Assembly (NCBI RefSeq): GCF_002251385.1
Contig: NZ_NPJJ01000023.1
Location: 1 to 64,000, forward strand
Length of the DNA: 64,000 nucleotides
From: Prevotella sp. P5-108
GTDB taxonomy: Bacteria; Bacteroidota; Bacteroidia; Bacteroidales; Bacteroidaceae
Reading direction: 5' to 3'
The first letter of the stretch is position 1. Each line of letters begins with the position of its first letter. Positions 17,485 to 26,355 of this stretch are shown here, one piece after another. A program made the position numbers and the translations under genes. Under the pieces are notes generated by a model. It saw nothing but the letters and a program-made list of their open reading frames with translations, did not search any database and had not been told where the DNA came from.

Positions 17485-18047
17485 AACTGTTTTCAGCCAG
17501 AACCCATGGCGGAGCTGGTGGTAACTTAGGACTTTTGCCTGCAATAACCCAAAACGGTCATTAGGCAGTTTAGGTTTATCATTATTTCGTGGTGTGAAAT
17601 GGCTGTTTCATGGTTTGCAACCATTGTTTCAAACCTTGAATTATGTAATTCATGCTTTGGCTTCAGAATGTTGTTGGACTCCTTGCTTTTGTCTTTTGTG
17701 ACTATGAGCGCCATGTTGATGGGCTGGCGGTAGTGGATGCTGTCGCCGGGTGTCAGTAGGGTAGTTGAGGTAGTCTTGAGTGCTGCGCTGATGCGTGTCT
17801 GTGGTGAAATGTGACCTGTAGTAGTGGCTATTTGTGGTGTTTAGCATTATTTAACATGAGTACTGCATTCTTTCTCTGTGCTTTCTGCCCGATAGTCGTA
17901 GATTTGATGTAGCTTTGTAAGGCAAAACAGCGTTGCTGGCGGCGCCTGACTCGCTCTTCGGGATTCGGGACTATAGGCGGGCGGCTCAAGCTGTGGTGCA
18001 GGAAATGATATTCTACCATAATACTGAATCTAAAAACTATTAATGAG
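17485..18047. other. Intergenic region between the two cassettes
   Basis: It contains the 21-bp phased array at 17574-17657. No gene was recognised on either strand; short open frames here are repetitive or lack any start context. No convincing TAnnTTTG box was found close to the ATG at 18048. Confidence 0.5.
17574..17657 (-). repeat. 21-bp phased array, locus 1 (four units)
   Basis: On the minus strand, four adjacent 21-bp units share a core of the form CAYGAA (CACGAAAT, CATGAAAC, TTTGAAAC, CATGAATT) at the same position. The rest of each unit varies. If read as codons, each gives a heptad with H-E or F-E. The same arrangement occurs at 25377-25523 and 55456-55539. Confidence 0.7.
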
Positions 18048-20033
18048 ATGAACAATTATCTACGATGGCTTGTGGCTGTCCTGTTTGCTACGGTCTGCAA
18101 CTTAGGATATGCGCAGAGCAATGAACCTGAAGTGACGTTGGATTTCACTTTGGCATCCAACCCTTGGCAACTGAAAGAGGGTAGCTATGAGATGAATAAG
18201 AAGGCATATACCTACGACGGATATACCATTGAAATCGAAGGTTCACACTATCTGAATAAATCTGAAAGCACTTACTTCCTGCAGTGTCAGGACGAGGCGT
18301 ATGTAACATTGCCCAAGTTCAATTTCACCGTGTCACGGATAGTTCTGGAGATATATACTCCAGCCAATGCATTGAAGAACAGCGTGTATGTCGGTAACAA
18401 GGTTGTGGTCGCCGCTGCTGCAGGCGCGGCCACATGTGACTTTGCTATCCCTGAAGGTAATCAGAGTGCTGGCACTATCTATAAAATTCATAATACTGGC
18501 GGCGCAGTCTCAAGAATCAAACAGATAAAAATCTATGGACAGCCTGGCTCTGCCAAGACTCCGACATCAATCTCCTTCGACGGACTGATGGGCGAAGGCA
18601 TCACGCTGACGGATGGAAAAACGTCGAGCGGCGAAGTTTTTACTGGCTATCAGGCTGTGGAGAAAAACAGCGTGCCTGGCAAGGTGAGCTATGAAACAAG
18701 CGGTGACAGAGTGGCTGAGGTCGATGCCTCTACGGGCGCCGTCGTGGTGCATGCCAACGTGTACGGAACGATGACAATCACGGCAACATTCCAGCCCGAG
18801 GATAAGGAAAAATATGCCAGTTCGACCGCCCAATATACCATCACCAATAAGCGCGTCGGCACCTATGCCTTCCACGAGTCGTTTGATCAGTGTGACGGCA
18901 AGGAGGGATGGTATGGCTTTGCTGCCAAAGGAGAGTGGGATGCCAGTAAGATGGATAATGTGTGGAAGCATACAGGCACTGTCTATCTGGGCAGCGGCTG
19001 TATCAGGATAGGTCCAGACCATGGCAGCGTGACCACGCCTGTCATAAGGGTCGATGGCAGCGCCGTGCTGACATTCAAGGCTGCCATGTGGAAAACCCAG
19101 AATGAGCAAACCGATGTGGTGGTCACTATCTCTGACGGCTCGCTGACCTATGGTGACAAAGCGCCAGCAAAGAAGGTGTCTGTGACTCCCATCAAGGCGC
19201 AATGGACTGACTATGAAATGGTGATAACAGGCACGGGAGAGTTCACGCTGACCTTCGCCAATGTCACCAACTCCAAGAACAAAGAAAACAACCGCTTCTT
19301 CCTCGACGAAGTGACAGTCACAGAGAGCGCAGCCCGTGAAATCACCCTCAATGAAGAGAAGGCCAATGTCATTGAGACAGAAGGCAAGGCCAATGTAACC
19401 CTCCGTCGCACGCTCTATGACGATGGGTGGAACACGCTCTGTCTGCCTTTCTCTCTCTCCGAGGCCCAGGCTAAGCTGGCTTTTGGCGACGGTGTGGAGC
19501 TACGCGAACTCGAGAAGGTTGAGGGCACTACCCTCATCTTCAAGGCGGTCAAGGGCCTGACAGCCGGCGTTCCCTGTCTCATCAGACCGTCGCGCGTGGC
19601 AGAAGACAATACCTATACCTTCTCTGGCGTGCAGACAACGGTCGTCACCGCCGACTCAAGGGCGAAGGATGCTGTGGGTGGAGCCATATCTTTCACGGGC
19701 ATTTACTCTCCCGTCGACGTCACCGGTTGGGCCGATTCTCATAATGAGTATGTGGCTTTTCTCGGTGCTGGCAACAAGTTTTTCCGAGCCTTGTCAGGTA
19801 AGCCTATGAAGGCTTTTCGCGCCTTCTTCATAGTCCCTGAGACTACTTCGGTCGCAGCTGTAAAGGCAGTAATCGATGGCACTACCACCGCCATCGGCGA
19901 GCTGAACGTCGACGGTGACAAGACCGGCGGCCGTGTGTACAATCTCAATGGCCAGTGCGTGGGTACCAGCCTCGATGGTCTGCAGCCCGGCATCTATATC
20001 CGTCATGGCAGGAAAGTGATAATAACCAAGTAA
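18048..20033 (+). CDS. Secreted Ig-like protein with conserved C-terminal module (cassette 2)
   Basis: The 661-residue protein has a signal peptide (MNNYLRWLVAVLFATVCNLG, cleavage near YAQS), a galactose-binding-like N-terminal part (about 30-165), a Big-type Ig domain (about 170-265) and a carbohydrate-binding-like sandwich (about 270-425). The C-terminal module (about 430-661) ends in GRVYNLNGQCVG and GLQPGIYIRHGRKVIITK. The ending is of the kind seen in many Prevotella exported proteins. It may serve export or surface anchoring; I infer this from its recurrence. It is the intact paralogue of the broken gene at 15126. The small peptide gene follows 7 bp later, so the pair is co-transcribed. 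Confidence 0.85.
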   Translation: MNNYLRWLVAVLFATVCNLGYAQSNEPEVTLDFTLASNPWQLKEGSYEMNKKAYTYDGYTIEIEGSHYLNKSESTYFLQCQDEAYVTLPKFNFTVSRIVLEIYTPANALKNSVYVGNKVVVAAAAGAATCDFAIPEGNQSAGTIYKIHNTGGAVSRIKQIKIYGQPGSAKTPTSISFDGLMGEGITLTDGKTSSGEVFTGYQAVEKNSVPGKVSYETSGDRVAEVDASTGAVVVHANVYGTMTITATFQPEDKEKYASSTAQYTITNKRVGTYAFHESFDQCDGKEGWYGFAAKGEWDASKMDNVWKHTGTVYLGSGCIRIGPDHGSVTTPVIRVDGSAVLTFKAAMWKTQNEQTDVVVTISDGSLTYGDKAPAKKVSVTPIKAQWTDYEMVITGTGEFTLTFANVTNSKNKENNRFFLDEVTVTESAAREITLNEEKANVIETEGKANVTLRRTLYDDGWNTLCLPFSLSEAQAKLAFGDGVELRELEKVEGTTLIFKAVKGLTAGVPCLIRPSRVAEDNTYTFSGVQTTVVTADSRAKDAVGGAISFTGIYSPVDVTGWADSHNEYVAFLGAGNKFFRALSGKPMKAFRAFFIVPETTSVAAVKAVIDGTTTAIGELNVDGDKTGGRVYNLNGQCVGTSLDGLQPGIYIRHGRKVIITK

Positions 20034-20040
20034 TAACCTC

Positions 20041-20256
20041 ATGATACGTATGAAGATGAACAGACTCAGATACACGGCGCCCGTTGCCGAGAGAATATCC
20101 ATCAGCCACAATGCCCTGTTGACAGGCTCGCTCAGCGACGATGGCACCAATGGCGACCTGTCTGGCAGCAAGGACAATGACTACCTCGACCAGGCCCGCA
20201 CTCCCAGCAACTTCAACATCAGGGAAGAAATAGACGTGACCAACGGATATCGGTGA
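20041..20256 (+). CDS. Small peptide of cassette 2
   Basis: The 71-residue product has the plan of the peptide at 17189: RYTAPVAERISISHNALLTGS, a Gly/Asp/Asn-rich spacer, then NIREEIDVTNGYR. It begins 7 bp after the secreted-protein stop codon. No signal peptide is visible. Conservation of both ends, but not of the spacer, between the two copies suggests that the ends are recognised by something. Confidence 0.7.
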   Translation: MIRMKMNRLRYTAPVAERISISHNALLTGSLSDDGTNGDLSGSKDNDYLDQARTPSNFNIREEIDVTNGYR

Positions 20257-20738
20257 GTAGTATCTCTATCGACAATTAGACCTAAATACGAGTCTTGTGA
20301 TTTCATGGCAACTCGTTGATGTTGGAAGTCAGCAAGAGAGTATGCCAGAAGATGGGTTCCATCCTCGTATAAGACTATGGGTTAGAGAAAGCGATAACCA
20401 CCTTTCAGAAGAGACTGGTTGGCGGCTCATGAACAAGGCAAGAAGAGCTGCCCCAATCTTCTTCTGTGAAGAATAATATCTTATATTAGAAAAGGTATAG
20501 GTTATGAAAATGCTTGCGGACTTTGCCTTGACCATTATCGGCATCCCTTTAGCGATGCAGACGTACCAACCTGGGCGGCTCTGCCTTTTGCGGCTTGGCA
20601 AAGACGTTGACTTGCATATTAACCCCAATCGGTCTAATGACCAATTGGGGTTTAATTCGCAATAGCGCGCTATTCCTGCTATGAGTAACGCCTACGGCTA
20701 AGCGCAACACTTACAGTATTGCTATGATAGGTTCGGTG
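20257..20738. other. Non-coding stretch with hairpin
   Basis: AACCCCAATCGGT (20621-20633) pairs with ACCAATTGGGGTT (20640-20652) with one mismatch, and AATAGCGCGCTATT forms a perfect palindrome near 20662. No gene was recognised; broken open frames on the plus strand do not match a family I know. Confidence 0.5.
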
Positions 20739-20770
20739 TAACCATCCGAAACAAGCCGCCTTTTCCATTT
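20739..20770 (+). repeat. IS-related repeat, copy 2
   Basis: TAACCATCCGAAACAAGCCG continues to TTTTCCATTT and is shared with 236-267 (inverted) and 22883-22913. Here it precedes TACCTTTG (20785-20792) and the start of an IS66 tnpB remnant, so it seems to belong to the promoter region of that IS. Confidence 0.75.
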
Positions 20771-20806
20771 CGTCGAGACAGATTACCTTTGTCCTCAAAA
20801 AAAGCT

Positions 20807-21115
20807 ATGTTCAATTTGAATGAGGACAACCGTATTGTTACGGCGCAGCATCATACTGATATGCGCATGGGCGTGAATGGTATGTGTGGGCAGGTCCGGC
20901 AAGTGGGTCTGTAACCGGCTAATGGTGACGTGTATATATTTGTGGGCAAGTCTCACACGACAATGAAGTTGCTCCATTGGGAACGTGGAGGAGATGTGAT
21001 GTACTACAAATGTTTGGAGCAAGGCCGTTTCCACCCTCGCATATTACTTCGTCAGGGCATAGGCTTCAGGTCTATGCGCTGGGATGAGCATGTACTTCTG
21101 ATGGAAGAAATGTTT
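20807..21115 (+). pseudogene. IS66-family tnpB remnant
   Basis: The frame begins MFNLNEDNRIVTAQHHTDMR, reaches a TAA at 20912, then continues GDVYIFVGKSHTTMKLLHWE and GRFHPRILLRQGIGF, which is characteristic of the IS66 accessory protein TnpB. The expected downstream tnpC (the DDE transposase) is absent; after about 21115 the sequence is unrelated. It is a dead fragment. Confidence 0.9.
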
Positions 21116-21288
21116 GAATCGTACTTTTTGCCGTTCAAAAGAAATAAATTCCACCTTTTGCACTACCCTTTCGTCATTATATTCATAAAAATCATCAAAT
21201 TATTGTTGATTGTGACGGTTATTTGAAATAAAAGCAGTACCTTTACAACTGATAACATTTTATCTATAAATAATCAACACAGAATACA

Positions 21289-21618
21289 ATGAATAATATA
21301 TTATCACTTTTAGATAATTTCACGCTTGATAATGCTGATGACATCGCCAAGTCATTGGCTAATGATTTCCGTAAACGTCGCATAGAGAAGAATCTTACTC
21401 GTGAGCAGGTTGCTGAGAAGTCGGGCGTTGCTGTAGCAAATATCGTGAGATTCGAGCAGAAAGGACTCATTTCGCTGAAGAACCTCATTGGCATTGCTAT
21501 GGCTATGGAATACACGTCTGAGGTAAAGAATATATTTTCTGAGCCAAAGTACTCAACAATGGAGGAACTGACTCAGATACGCAAGAACACTGGTAAAACG
21601 AGAGCACATAAGCAATGA
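21289..21618 (+). CDS. hipB: HipB-type antitoxin (XRE helix-turn-helix)
   Basis: The 109-residue protein has an XRE HTH at about residues 28-80 (FRKRRIEKNLTREQVAEKSG, VAVANIVRFEQKGLISLKNL) and a C-terminal tail. Its last codons overlap the hipA start by 4 bp, the usual arrangement of a type II toxin-antitoxin operon. It should bind its own promoter and hold HipA inactive. A possible -7 box TACCTTTA lies at 21238-21245. The operon stands between IS66 and IS4 remnants. Confidence 0.88.
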   Translation: MNNILSLLDNFTLDNADDIAKSLANDFRKRRIEKNLTREQVAEKSGVAVANIVRFEQKGLISLKNLIGIAMAMEYTSEVKNIFSEPKYSTMEELTQIRKNTGKTRAHKQ

Positions 21619-22742
21619 ACAATATAGATAGACTAACTGTAAAATACCACGGTGAGATTGTAGGAGTAATCTCGCTGACCCCTGGCGACAAGTGTCTGGC
21701 TTTTGAGTATGATCCTCGCTGGCTTGCAGAGGGATTCAGCATTTCGCCATTGGAACTTCCGCTGAAGACTGGATTGTTTCTTGCAAAGCCAACAAGTCTG
21801 TATGGTGACTTCGGCATCTTTGAGGACAGTCTTCCCGATGGCTACGGTCGCTATCTCCTTCACAAGGCTTTGATGCGTGAAGGCATTGATGACAGGAAAC
21901 TGACTGCCATTGAGCGACTGAGCATCGTAGGCAATAGCGGCATGGGAGCTTTGACATACGAGCCTGAGGCCATCATATCAACAGGAGAAGAGATTACCGA
22001 CTTCGACTTACTCCAAGAGAAGGCTCTGGAAGTTCTCAAAGAACAGCAGGACACAGACGCTGGACTTCTGCTCTACAACAGCGGTAACAGTGGTGGTTGC
22101 CGTCCAAAGGCAGTGTTCTCAGACGCAGAAGGACATTGGCTTGTAAAATTCCGTCACACATACGATCCTAAAGACATGGGACTGCAGGAATACCATTACA
22201 ATGAGATAGCACGCAAGTGTGGCATCGATGTTCCAGACTTCAAGCTTACCAATGGCAAGTACTTTACAACTAAGCGATTTGACCTTACCGACGATGGCGA
22301 GCGCATCCATACAGCTACTGCAGGTGGTTTGCTATGCCTTTCACTGTCTGAGCCTGTACTTGACTACAGCAACTTGCTTGCTTTGACTGGCTACATCACA
22401 CAGAATCCAAAGTATGTGGAGGAAATATACCGTCGCATGGTATTCAACTACCTTACCGACAACAAGGATGACCACTGCAAGAACTTCAGTTACCAGGTTC
22501 GTAAGGATTCAAATGGCAAGTTCATCTGGCATCTTGCTCCTGCATACGACCTTACCCTATGCACAGAAGGCTACAATGGTCAGCACGCTACATCTGTCAA
22601 CTCTACCGGCTACCCTACTCTTCAGGACTTCATAGCCGTTGGCACAAAGATTAAAATGAGCGAGAAGCGTTGCAGGGAAATCTTTGATGAGGTTTATCAG
22701 AAATGCGGTGACCTTCTGCTCAATGACATTACAAAGAAATAA
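21615..22742 (+). CDS. hipA: HipA-type toxin, serine/threonine kinase
   Basis: The 375-residue protein has the HipA N-terminal and C-terminal domains. The ATP loop is NSGGCRPKA (158-166), the catalytic segment is TDNKDDHCKNF (281-291) and the metal-binding segment is APAYDLT (308-314). E. coli HipA phosphorylates glutamyl-tRNA synthetase and slows growth; the target here is unknown. All kinase motifs are present, so it is probably functional. It is followed by its own terminator. Confidence 0.92.
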   Translation: MNNIDRLTVKYHGEIVGVISLTPGDKCLAFEYDPRWLAEGFSISPLELPLKTGLFLAKPTSLYGDFGIFEDSLPDGYGRYLLHKALMREGIDDRKLTAIERLSIVGNSGMGALTYEPEAIISTGEEITDFDLLQEKALEVLKEQQDTDAGLLLYNSGNSGGCRPKAVFSDAEGHWLVKFRHTYDPKDMGLQEYHYNEIARKCGIDVPDFKLTNGKYFTTKRFDLTDDGERIHTATAGGLLCLSLSEPVLDYSNLLALTGYITQNPKYVEEIYRRMVFNYLTDNKDDHCKNFSYQVRKDSNGKFIWHLAPAYDLTLCTEGYNGQHATSVNSTGYPTLQDFIAVGTKIKMSEKRCREIFDEVYQKCGDLLLNDITKK

Positions 22743-22780
22743 CAGGAATGGTATAAACAATTTTTGCCATCCAAAAGAAA

Positions 22781-22815
22781 GAGAGAACTATCACAATGAT
22801 GGTTCTCTTTTTTTG
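22781..22815 (+). terminator. Terminator of hipBA
   Basis: AGAGAAC (22782-22788) pairs with GTTCTCT (22802-22808), extended by ATCA/TGAT, with seven T following. Confidence 0.9.
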
Positions 22816-22860
22816 CATAGCATTGAAGCAATGGCAAAGCACCTATAGGAGTTGTTGTCA

Positions 22861-23850
22861 CTATGCAACTTCAGTAAATCGCAACCATCCGAAACAAGCC
22901 GCCTTTTCCATTTCATTGCTGTCCGCTAAAACTCTAAAGAGCACAACTTCCCCGCCCAAAGTCCTGAAATGGGACTCTGGGCTTGTTTTATAAAAAGTAA
23001 GCCCCTCTCTAATCACCTGAACCATTTTTGCCCAGTCTTTTTCTGGTTCCTCAAGAAAAGTATAACAGTTCACATAATACATGAGCATGATTCTTACCAT
23101 TGATGCCAATCCAGAAAAGCTCCAAGAGCGTTTGATGCGTTTTTTTATGACCATCAGAAGGAGATTGGCTATTAGGGTGACCCAAATCTGTATCTTGATG
23201 GCGTTGGCGCTCTCCCCATAGAAGTATTTCAGCGGGAAATTTTGTTTCAACTGCTTGAACAGCAACTCTATTTCCCATCTTTGGCGGTATATGTCGATGA
23301 TGTCTTCCACCTCCATGGTCATGTCGTTGGTGAGCAACGATATGACCTTCGCCTTTTTCTTCGCAGGATCGACATAGGTGACAATACGGGCCTTGTGTTT
23401 GATATTCTCTCCGCCCTTTATATGTTTCCTGAACTCCACGACCTGGACTCTACACTCCATGAGGCCACACGGCAACATGTACATTGTATCAGAAAGAGTA
23501 TCATATACAAGATTCTTCTTCATCTTTGTCACGTATGTGACGCCACGATTGGTCAGTTCCTCAAACCTGGCATAGTCTATGTAGGCCCTGTCCATGGCAA
23601 TGATATCTCCATCGTTATAATTCGCGGGCTTCAGCATAAAGCTGTCATTGGTTGCGGCTGACGTGAACTTGATGTCAGACGGCACGAACTCGTTAGCGTG
23701 GATATTGGTGTGCACTTTTATGCTACCCTTCTTTTTCCCGGTCTTGGGATGCCTGCCTACGCCTTTGAAAATGAGGTTGGAAAAAAGGCTTATTGTCGTG
23801 GAGTCGATAATCTGCAGGCGGTTGAACCATGCGGGCATCCGAAGTTTTTG
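22861..23850 (-). pseudogene. IS4-family transposase lacking its N-terminus
   Basis: About 325 residues of a DDE transposase are present: IDSTTISLFSNLIFKGVGR (first Asp), GDIIAMDRAYIDYARF (second Asp) and YRQRWEIELLFKQLKQNF (the Y-2-R-3-E-6-K signature). The open frame begins at a TTG near 23856 in the middle of the domain, and about 100 N-terminal residues typical of the family are missing; unrelated sequence follows beyond about 23860. Its last residues (EMEKAACFGWLR) are encoded by the repeat that also occurs at 236 and 20739. It is probably inactive. Confidence 0.88.
22883..22913 (+). repeat. IS-related repeat, copy 3
   Basis: The same 31-bp sequence as at 20739-20770, here inside the 3' end of the IS4-type transposase frame. 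Similarity ends abruptly at both sides. Confidence 0.8.
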
Positions 23851-23990
23851 ACACAAAGATAATATAACGCATCTGCCTGCGGGCGCGCCAGCCCAGAGGT
23901 TGTATGAAATGGCAGGGGAAATGTATGAAGTGTGATATCCGTTGTGATTGGAGCCAGGGTGGGCCCCATCCCAACCTTCCCCAACGAAGA

Positions 23991-24041
23991 ATGCGACAAA
24001 ACCACCCCATCTTCAGTTCCATGGATTTGGTTTTGTCGCAT
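23991..24041. repeat. Inverted repeat, 13-bp arms
   Basis: ATGCGACAAAACC (23991-24003) pairs perfectly with GGTTTTGTCGCAT (24029-24041) around a 25-nt loop. It lies about 100 bp beyond the VOC gene (minus strand) and about 130 bp from the broken end of the IS4 gene. There is no T run on either side, so it may be an IS end or a regulatory hairpin. I see no gene in 23857-24139. Confidence 0.7.
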
Positions 24042-24139
24042 CATCTGTCTTCCCGGACGGTTGTCAGGCCGCGCGATGCTTCCTTTTCCACCACAGGTAA
24101 TAGCCGCTGATGACGCCGGCTGGTGCTGCGCCTTGCCCC

Positions 24140-24526
24140 TTACTTCTCATAGAGCTCTATGGGCAGACCGTCGGGGTCGCTGAAGAAGAGGAAGGGCTTG
24201 TGGGTGTACTCGTCGGTACGGACGGGCTCGTGGGCGATGTGGCGGGCGTCCAGCTCTGCTGCCGCCGCGGCTATGTCGTCGACCTCGAAGGCGAGGTGGC
24301 GCAGCCCCGTAGCTTCGGGATAGGAGAGACGCGCGGGTGGAGTGGGGAAGGAGAAGAGCTCTACGACATAGGTGTCGCCGAGGTAGCAGTCGGCCTTCCA
24401 CGAGTCGCGCTCGCTGCGATAGTGTTCGCTACGGATTTCGAGCCCGAGCACTTCGGTGTAGAAGCGCTTGGACCGACAGTAGTCGCTACAGATTACGGCT
24501 ACATGGTGTATGTGGTTGAGTTTCAT
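24140..24526 (-). CDS. VOC-family (glyoxalase-like) metalloprotein
   Basis: The 128-residue protein has the two beta-alpha-beta-beta-beta units of the vicinal oxygen chelate fold. The four metal ligands are visible: His in HIHHVAVI, Glu in YVVELFSF, His in GLRHLAFEV and Glu in LPIELYEK. It resembles the YaeR/GloA2-type single-domain proteins. The substrate is not predictable from sequence. It begins 3 bp after the GNAT stop codon and is co-transcribed with it. Confidence 0.9.
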   Translation of the reverse strand: MKLNHIHHVAVICSDYCRSKRFYTEVLGLEIRSEHYRSERDSWKADCYLGDTYVVELFSFPTPPARLSYPEATGLRHLAFEVDDIAAAAAELDARHIAHEPVRTDEYTHKPFLFFSDPDGLPIELYEK

Positions 24527-24529
24527 CTC

Positions 24530-25093
24530 TTATGAGTTTGTATGTTTGCTGACCATGTTGCCCCCGGCCTGTTGTTCCTCTGGGCTGTATCGGTACACCC
24601 TGACCATCTGGCTGTCGCCACCGAGCAGTTGGCTGCATCGGTTGAGGCGGCCCGTGTCTACAAATCCGCACTTCTCCATGACCCTCCCCGACGCCGGATT
24701 GCCCGTGAAGTGGTCGGCGTAGATGTTGTCGAAGTGCATCACGTTGACGCAGTAGTCGACCATGAGCCGCAGCGCCTCGGTGCAGATGCCCCTGTTCCAG
24801 TAGGGGCGCCCCAGCCAGTAGCCCACCTCGCAGTCGTGGGTGCCGATGTCGATGTTGCTCATCGCGTGGGTGTAGTAGCCTATGCAGCCGATGGATTCGC
24901 CCGTCTCGCGGAGCACTATCGCCCAGGTCGAGTCGTTGGTGAAGACAGAGCGGATAATCTCCAGGCTCTCTTCGACCGACCGGTGGGCGGGCCAACCGGC
25001 TCGCGGCCCCACTTCGGGGTCTGAAGCGTACTTGTAGAGCGCCTCGGCGTCGGTCTCCCGCCATCGGCGGAGTAGTATTGTCGCTGTTTCCAT
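24530..25093 (-). CDS. GNAT-family N-acetyltransferase (RimJ/RimL type)
   Basis: The 187-residue protein starts at METATILLRRWRETDAEALY, the usual start of RimJ-like acetyltransferases; the frame is open further upstream but that region holds the promoter. The acetyl-CoA site is in GYWLGRPYWNRGICTEALRL (about 105-125) and NPASGRVMEKCGFV is the conserved final helix. It probably acetylates a small molecule or a protein N-terminus. It leads a two-gene operon with the VOC protein. Confidence 0.88.
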   Translation of the reverse strand: METATILLRRWRETDAEALYKYASDPEVGPRAGWPAHRSVEESLEIIRSVFTNDSTWAIVLRETGESIGCIGYYTHAMSNIDIGTHDCEVGYWLGRPYWNRGICTEALRLMVDYCVNVMHFDNIYADHFTGNPASGRVMEKCGFVDTGRLNRCSQLLGGDSQMVRVYRYSPEEQQAGGNMVSKHTNS

Positions 25094-25155
25094 ATTGTCG
25101 TTGATGTGTGGTGTGGGTGAGGGGGCTCTGGCGCCGCCCTTGGTCATTGTGGCTG

Positions 25156-25187
25156 TAAAGTTACATAGGAAGATTAACACCGCCAAA
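25156..25187 (-). promoter_or_regulatory. Promoter of the GNAT-VOC operon
   Basis: On the minus strand TTTG (25187-25184) and TAACTTTA (25163-25156) are exactly 20 nt apart. The ATG is at 25093. Confidence 0.7.
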
Positions 25188-25261
25188 CTATTTGCCTATT
25201 TTCTCATCATCCCCAGCCCTTGCCTCACTGTCATGGTGACCGTGGGAGGCGTGGATAGCGG

Positions 25262-25349
25262 CTCGTAACGTATGACGCGGAGACTCGTAACGTAAGGCGC
25301 GGATGCACGTGTCGAACGATACGGATGCTCGTTTCGGACGATACGCGTC
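25262..25349 (+). repeat. 22-bp tandem array (four units)
   Basis: Four adjacent 22-bp units begin at 25262, 25284, 25306 and 25328. The first two share CTCGTAACGTA and GCGGA; the last two share a CGTnTCG core, GACGATACG or AACGATACG. It abuts the 21-bp array that follows. Confidence 0.65.
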
Positions 25350-25376
25350 AGCCAAGTGGCCCTCGGTGTCGGTAGT

Positions 25377-25523
25377 GGTCATGAGAAAAGTTGCCGGGGT
25401 CATGAGAAAAGTTGCCAAGGTCATGAGAAAAGTCGCGGAGGTCATGAAATCAGTATTTTAGGTCATGAAAGGAGTGGGCGGGGGCACGAAATATGTGTAT
25501 GGTGGCATGAAATAAGATATAAA
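25377..25523 (+). repeat. 21-bp phased array, locus 2 (seven units)
   Basis: Seven 21-bp units begin at 25377, 25398, 25419, 25440, 25461, 25482 and 25503. The first three are nearly identical (GGTCATGAGAAAAG); later ones keep CATGAAA or CACGAAA at the same position and vary elsewhere. Read as codons each unit gives a heptad with His-Glu as in loci 1 and 3. No gene is seen in 25188-25535. Confidence 0.8.
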
Positions 25524-25533
25524 GCCATCAAAA

Positions 25534-25572
25534 AAGGGCAAAAGCAATCTTGCGGTGGTTGCTTTTGCCCTT
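25534..25572 (-). terminator. Terminator of the outer-membrane protein gene
   Basis: GGGCAAAAGCAA (25536-25547) pairs with TTGCTTTTGCCC (25559-25570); on the minus strand a run of T follows (A at 25530-25535). Confidence 0.88.
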
Positions 25573-25614
25573 TCGGGTTGTTTGCCGATGGCAGGCCTGG
25601 TGGGCGCGGGCGCC

Positions 25615-26319
25615 TTACAGACGGTAGCCCACGCTGAAGGTGAACGAGCGGTTCTTGGAACCGAGGTCCTTGTGCACCTTGGAGAGTCCCAGGTTGTAGC
25701 GCGCGTCAAGCACCACGTTCATATACTCGTAGGAGATGCCCACGGGTATGCTGAAGTCGGTCTTGCTGTAGCCGTCCTTGGACTTGTCTTCATTTTTGGT
25801 GACCACCTGGCTGTAGGTGCGCACTCCCGTGGTGCGGTTCTGCGTGAAGTCGCATGTGGTGTAGCCGCTCTTGGCCGAGGTGAGCATGCCCACCTGTACG
25901 CCAGCCTTGAGCGCCAGTCCCTGAGCCACATATACATGCGCCATGACGGGCACGGCGATGTAGGTAGTCGTGGTAGAGTAGTCGGTGTAGGCAGTGTACT
26001 TGATTTCCTCATCGGTCTCTGCCGGCTCTGCGCGCAGCTCGTCGAAGTCGTGATACTTGCTGCCCAGCGAGGTGTAGACTACGCCCGCCGAGAGCGCCAC
26101 CTGGTCGGTGAGCTGGTAGAAGGCGTCGGCGCCCACGGCAAATCCGGGCTTGGACTTAGACTTGATGGTTCCACCGCGCTCGAGCATCAGGTCGTTGTCG
26201 GTGAGGTTGGCGATGGTCACTCCCACGCGTGGCACGAAGGAGAACGAGCCCTGCTTCTGCTGAGCCAGGGCTGCTGTGGCTATGAGTGCGAGCACGAGGC
26301 TCGTCATGATTTTTTTCAT
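25615..26319 (-). CDS. Outer-membrane beta-barrel protein (porin-like)
   Basis: The 234-residue protein has a signal peptide (MKKIMTSLVLALIATAALAQ) and alternating amphipathic strands, ending in RSFTFSVGYRL with the aromatic-rich C-terminal strand of outer-membrane barrels. It fits the small Bacteroidetes barrel family (OMP_b-brl_2/PorT-like, 8 strands). Its ligand is unknown. It begins 36 bp after recQ and may be transcribed with it; a terminator follows. Confidence 0.85.
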   Translation of the reverse strand: MKKIMTSLVLALIATAALAQQKQGSFSFVPRVGVTIANLTDNDLMLERGGTIKSKSKPGFAVGADAFYQLTDQVALSAGVVYTSLGSKYHDFDELRAEPAETDEEIKYTAYTDYSTTTTYIAVPVMAHVYVAQGLALKAGVQVGMLTSAKSGYTTCDFTQNRTTGVRTYSQVVTKNEDKSKDGYSKTDFSIPVGISYEYMNVVLDARYNLGLSKVHKDLGSKNRSFTFSVGYRL

Positions 26320-26355
26320 TTCTTATTGCTTGTTAATGGGTTGTGTAATGTCTTG

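Noticed and set aside
20930..21226. Plus-strand frame MYIFVGKSHTTMK as a complete gene
   Set aside because: It is the second part of an IS66 tnpB broken by a TAA at 20912, not an independent gene.
25356..25637. Plus-strand frame with GHEKSC heptads across the 21-bp array
   Set aside because: It begins in the array, runs into the terminator and antisense into the outer-membrane gene; treated as non-coding repeat.
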